The position numbers were made by a program, and so were the translations under genes. A stretch of 64,000 bases of DNA from Clostridia bacterium (lineage in GTDB: Bacteria > Bacillota > Clostridia > Christensenellales > UBA1242). The notes below the pieces were generated by a model. The model was not told the origin of the DNA. It was given only the letters and a program-made list of their open reading frames with translations, and ran no database searches. Positions 60,807-64,000 of the stretch are shown here, in pieces (position 1 is the stretch's first letter; every line of letters starts with the position of its first letter). The stretch spans positions 1 through 64,000 of the forward strand of contig JAAWCQ010000003.1 in NCBI GenBank assembly GCA_022793335.1, read 5' to 3'.

Positions 60807-62207
60807 ATGAGTGAAGTAAAAAAGAATGAAGGCAGAAGTGCCTTAAAAAGTGAAAAGAAAGAAAACAAAAAGAAAAATGGAGCGATAATCGGGCTTGCAA
60901 TTGCGACCTCTGTGCTTGCACTTTCGACTATCGGCCTTGGAGTTGGTTTGGGATTTTCTCAACATGCAGCAATGAGTTATCGCACAGACCTTGAAAATGT
61001 CTATAATCAAAATTTTTACAATCTGCTTGACAGCGTAAACAATCTTGAAAACAAACTTTCAAAGACCCTTTCGTCTGGCAGTGGAACAACTTATCAAAGA
61101 AAAATGCTGTTGGAGGCATCAAAGAATGCAAGTGAGGCAGAGATATCTGTGTCTCAACTTCCTCTTTCACAATCTGAAATTCAAGAGACAATTAAGCTGG
61201 TCAACCAAATATCTGGTTATACCTCAACTCTTGCTGAAAAGATGGTCAATGGTGGAACGCTTACTGACCAAGAGAGGACAACGCTTGAAAACATTCATCA
61301 AAGTGTAATCAATTTGAAATTGCAACTCAATGATTTTGAAAAGAGACTCAATGGTGGTTATTCAATTTTGGATGGAAGAATGAATGTTGATAATGATGTC
61401 AACAGCTTTACAAGATCGCTTACCTCGCTTAAGAACAATGATGTTGAATATCCAACCATGATTTATGACGGACCTTTCTCTGACTCGGTGACAAACAGCA
61501 AGGTCAAAGGTCTTTATGGTGAAGTTGTCACAAAATCTGAGGCTGGCGAAAATATCAAGAAACATTTCAAAAGTGTTGCTGATATTGAGTTTGAAGGGGA
61601 GACTAAGGGCAGATTTGAGACTTACAACTTCAGAATTAGAAACGCTGACAATGAAAAACTTTATGTTCAAGTCACTAAGATTGGCGGGCATATCTTGACA
61701 GTGAGCGGTGCTGGCAGAGATGGACAAAACAGCATTGATATGGATGCTGCAAAAGATATCGCAAAGAATTTTGCCCAGGAAAACGGTGTTGAAAACCCTG
61801 AGGTTGTTTGGAGTGACAGCATTGAAAATGATGTTTATCTTAATATCGCACCTAAGTCAAGCGGCATAATTCTTTATCCAGACCTTGTCAAAGTAAAAAT
61901 CAATCTTACAAGCGGCACTGTTGTAGGCTATGATGCAACAACCTACTTTACAAATCATACAAAACGAAGCCTTACAAGCGGAACATTGTCTCAATCTGAT
62001 GCAAGAGGAAAGGTGCCTTCAACTTTTGAAATTGTGCAAAGCCGAGTTGTGCTTTCTCCACTTGACTACAATCGTGAAGTGGTCTGCATTGAAGTTGAAG
62101 CAGACAACGATGATGGCACTTATTACTTCTATTTCAATGCTGCAAATGGAAATCTTGAAAATGTGCTTAAAGTAATCGAGACTGATGATGGCAATCTTTT
62201 AATGTAA
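60807..62207 (+). CDS. ypeB: Germination protein YpeB
   Basis: A 466-residue protein needed for SleB stability in spores. It has a lysine-rich N-terminus, a membrane anchor (about 26-48), a helical region with SYRTDLENVYNQNFYNLLDS, and a C-terminal part with repeated PepSY-like domains (about 260-460). It follows sleB by 12 bp with an AAAGGGGG-type ribosome site, completing the spoIIR-sleB-ypeB operon, and ends in a terminator. Confidence 0.9.
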   Translation: MSEVKKNEGRSALKSEKKENKKKNGAIIGLAIATSVLALSTIGLGVGLGFSQHAAMSYRTDLENVYNQNFYNLLDSVNNLENKLSKTLSSGSGTTYQRKMLLEASKNASEAEISVSQLPLSQSEIQETIKLVNQISGYTSTLAEKMVNGGTLTDQERTTLENIHQSVINLKLQLNDFEKRLNGGYSILDGRMNVDNDVNSFTRSLTSLKNNDVEYPTMIYDGPFSDSVTNSKVKGLYGEVVTKSEAGENIKKHFKSVADIEFEGETKGRFETYNFRIRNADNEKLYVQVTKIGGHILTVSGAGRDGQNSIDMDAAKDIAKNFAQENGVENPEVVWSDSIENDVYLNIAPKSSGIILYPDLVKVKINLTSGTVVGYDATTYFTNHTKRSLTSGTLSQSDARGKVPSTFEIVQSRVVLSPLDYNREVVCIEVEADNDDGTYYFYFNAANGNLENVLKVIETDDGNLLM

Positions 62208-62215
62208 AAAAATAT

Positions 62216-62246
62216 AAAGCCTCTCTTTTAAAGAGAAGCTTTTTTA
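62216..62246 (+). terminator. Terminator of ypeB
   Basis: AAAGC and TCTCTTT (62216-62228) pair with AAAGAGA and GCTTT (62230-62242) with a single-base bulge, followed by T residues. Confidence 0.7.
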
Positions 62247-62377
62247 TTTGATGAAATTTTTAAATATGGCAGTTGCTTTTTGAAAAATAAAATATATTAA
62301 AATATTAAATTAAACAATTAAATAAAAATAAAAATAGATAATCAATGTCGAATTTTGCACAATTTTTCCACATTTAC

Positions 62378-62405
62378 TTGACAATCTGTCGGGGGGGGGT
62401 AAAAT
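62378..62405 (+). promoter_or_regulatory. Promoter with G9 tract in the spacer, upstream of the glycine-rich surface gene
   Basis: TTGACA (62378-62383), ATCTGTC, nine G residues (62391-62399), TAAAAT (62400-62405). The spacer is 16 bp. Sequence around the tract (TTGACAAT, TC before the G run, TAAAAT after it) matches the promoter at 11984, which has eight G. Confidence 0.7.
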
Positions 62406-62648
62406 AGAAATATAGAATAAAATGTTTTTAAATATAAATTTAAGTGCTGAGAAAGCTTAGTTTTTTATTATTAGCATTAAAAGAAGCCTCTTGATTTTTT
62501 AAAAAAGTCAGAATTAAAGAAAAATTTTCTAGTTAAGAAATAATACTACCTTAGTTTTAAAGTTGGGAAAATCAATAAAAGTCAATAAGCTGAAATAAGA
62601 AAATTTAAGAAGTAATATCGTATAAAAATATAAAAAAAGGAGGTTTTT
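62406..62648 (+). other. 5' leader of the glycine-rich surface gene
   Basis: About 240 bp between promoter and start codon. No reading frame is supported and I see no clear terminator; the end carries the AAGGAGG ribosome site. Confidence 0.4.
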
Positions 62649-64000
62649 ATGGCAAAATTTATCAAAAAAGATAAAAATAATATAAATTTGTCCAAGACGG
62701 ACTTTGCAAAAATTTGTCTTTTTTGTTTGCTAAGCTGCCTCGCCTTTTTTATTTTATACATTTCAACTGTTTTTTCATATAAAGAAACTGACAATAAAAA
62801 TGTAGCCGATGCAGGCACTGGTTTTACTAATGCTCGAGGTCTAAAAGACACATATTATGAGAGACTTATCTTTACTTCAGGCACAGTTGTCAAGGTAATC
62901 AACAATGTCAATTTATTATATGGGGCGTCTGTGCAGGGTACAGTGGTTTTGTATATACCAAAGAATATTACCTTAACAGTGACGGGCACTACAGGCAATG
63001 CAGGCATAACTTTACATTCTGGCAGCAAGTTGATAGTGGTTGGAGAAGGCACATTGAATGCTACTGGTGGTAATGCAGGCAGAGGTTTAAACGGGCAGCC
63101 GGGAAATAACGGCTATCTTTCGATAAGTTTAAATAGTTACCAAGGCGGAAACGGCGGAAATGGTGGAAATGGTGGCGTGGGCGCTGGTGCTGGAATTGGT
63201 GGCGATGGTGGTGCTGGCGGTCTAGGCGGCAGCGGCGGAATATGCGAAATGAAAGATTGTGAATATGGCGACCAATATGACGCGCAGGGCGGTAATGGCT
63301 ATAACGGCAAGCATGGTGGTTATGGCTTTTCGATGGGCACATTGTATGTTATTGGTGGAATGACTGTTAATGCGAAGGCTGGCAATTCACTCACAAACCT
63401 TAGTGCTGGAAGTGGAGGTAGTGCTGGCTCTGGTGCAAATGATTCTGGCTCGGGCTGGAGAAATGATTACGCTGCCGGCGGCGGTGGCGGAGGCGGCGGA
63501 GGTGGCTCTGGATCCATAAATGCCTCTGCGATTGGTGGCGGCGCACCTGGCGGCGGGGGCGGCGGAGGCGGCGGTGCCGGTGGCACTTATACCTCAAAAA
63601 AAGGTCACAAATATAGCGGCGGAGCTAGTGGCTCGGGCGGCAAGGGATATTTTTATGGAGGCAGTGGAACCTCAGCTACATACGATAGTTATTGTGATGA
63701 TGTGTTGCATCAAGCTTCTGGTGGCGCTGGTGGTGAACGAGGAGAAGTAGGCAATGCTGGCGTGTTATATTCAGATGCTTCAACTGTTTCTGGAAGGTAT
63801 AGGAATTATTCAACCAATGGTGAGCTTTCTGAAATAAATTACACAGCAAACTTTGATGCTGCTGGTGGAAGTTTTAAATATTCGTATGATAAGACTTGCA
63901 ATGTTTGGCTTGGAAAGACTATGACCACTGTAAATTTACCTACTAAAGAGGGCTTTAAATTTAAAGGTTATTATACAAGCTCTGGCGGAGGTGGTACTCA
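62649..64000 (+). CDS. Glycine-rich secreted surface protein with InlB repeat, 3' end outside window
   Basis: The first ~450 residues are visible. A lysine-rich start is followed by a signal or anchor helix (about 20-42), a beta-rich region (60-135, with GNAGITLHSGSKLIVVGEGT), then a glycine-rich region (about 135-385) with runs of GGNGG and poly-glycine, and at the edge the start of an InlB B-repeat (LPTKEGFKFKGYYTSSGGGG). It looks like the third surface protein of the same class as those at 12105 and 54313. A strong AAGGAGG site selects the ATG at 62649. Expression may depend on the G9 promoter. The glycine codons make this stretch locally GC-rich. Confidence 0.8.
   Translation, partial: MAKFIKKDKNNINLSKTDFAKICLFCLLSCLAFFILYISTVFSYKETDNKNVADAGTGFTNARGLKDTYYERLIFTSGTVVKVINNVNLLYGASVQGTVVLYIPKNITLTVTGTTGNAGITLHSGSKLIVVGEGTLNATGGNAGRGLNGQPGNNGYLSISLNSYQGGNGGNGGNGGVGAGAGIGGDGGAGGLGGSGGICEMKDCEYGDQYDAQGGNGYNGKHGGYGFSMGTLYVIGGMTVNAKAGNSLTNLSAGSGGSAGSGANDSGSGWRNDYAAGGGGGGGGGGSGSINASAIGGGAPGGGGGGGGGAGGTYTSKKGHKYSGGASGSGGKGYFYGGSGTSATYDSYCDDVLHQASGGAGGERGEVGNAGVLYSDASTVSGRYRNYSTNGELSEINYTANFDAAGGSFKYSYDKTCNVWLGKTMTTVNLPTKEGFKFKGYYTSSGGGGT

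Overview
The window comes from a low-GC, endospore-forming Clostridia-type chromosome, probably an uncultured gut or rumen lineage. The evidence is the AT-rich sequence, consensus SigA promoters (TTGACA-17-TATAAT, often preceded by TATGA), Gram-positive Shine-Dalgarno sites, AddAB instead of RecBCD, Veg, SpoIIP, SpoIIR, SleB/YpeB and a SPOCS-domain coat protein. No rRNA or other strong taxonomic marker is present, so the lineage is inferred.

Layout. 1-6.9 kb: the 5' part of a DUF6273-like/AAA+ ATPase (minus), an AraC regulator with a perfect promoter and no leader, small hypotheticals, tilS and a second DUF6273-like/AAA+ ATPase. 7.2-9 kb: a ~590-nt structured RNA read as OLE RNA, followed by its protein partner OapA. 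9-11.6 kb: a phosphodiesterase, a GNAT acetyltransferase and tRNA-Val. 12-15.5 kb: a large InlB-repeat surface protein behind a promoter with a G8 spacer. 15.9-20.3 kb: an ABC-F ribosome-protection ATPase behind a leader-peptide attenuator, then a hydrolase, a nucleoside phosphorylase and a metallo-beta-lactamase-fold enzyme. 20.4-24.7 kb: an operon of an acidic protein, a third DUF6273-like/AAA+ ATPase, an Ig-like membrane protein and a secreted ComEC-like hydrolase.

24.9-40.6 kb: regulators, addB and addA with an unrelated gene between them, a membrane-anchored protein with three AT-hooks, an HD phosphohydrolase and a YugP-like protein that has lost its zinc site. 40.7-42.9 kb: a small phage-like island (three minus-strand small genes, a 32-bp dyad, a double-XRE protein and a KilA-N protein containing a perfect 34-bp palindrome). 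43-54 kb: spoIIP, glmS, a diacylglycerol glycosyltransferase, an ABC transporter, a structured intergenic region, MarR/DegV and a lone VirD4/TraG-like ATPase. 54.3-64 kb: a frameshifted InlB-repeat protein, veg, a SPOCS protein, spoIIR-sleB-ypeB and the start of a glycine-rich InlB-type protein behind a second promoter with a G9 spacer.

Main points of interest: two surface-protein promoters that share one architecture and differ in G-tract length (a candidate phase switch); OLE RNA with OapA in a non-extremophile-looking genome; a three-member DUF6273-like/AAA+ family, one member in a possible four-gene envelope system; an attenuated Lsa/Vga-like ABC-F; and two gene segments nearly free of ATT isoleucine codons. 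All assignments are from reading the sequence; no database search was run.
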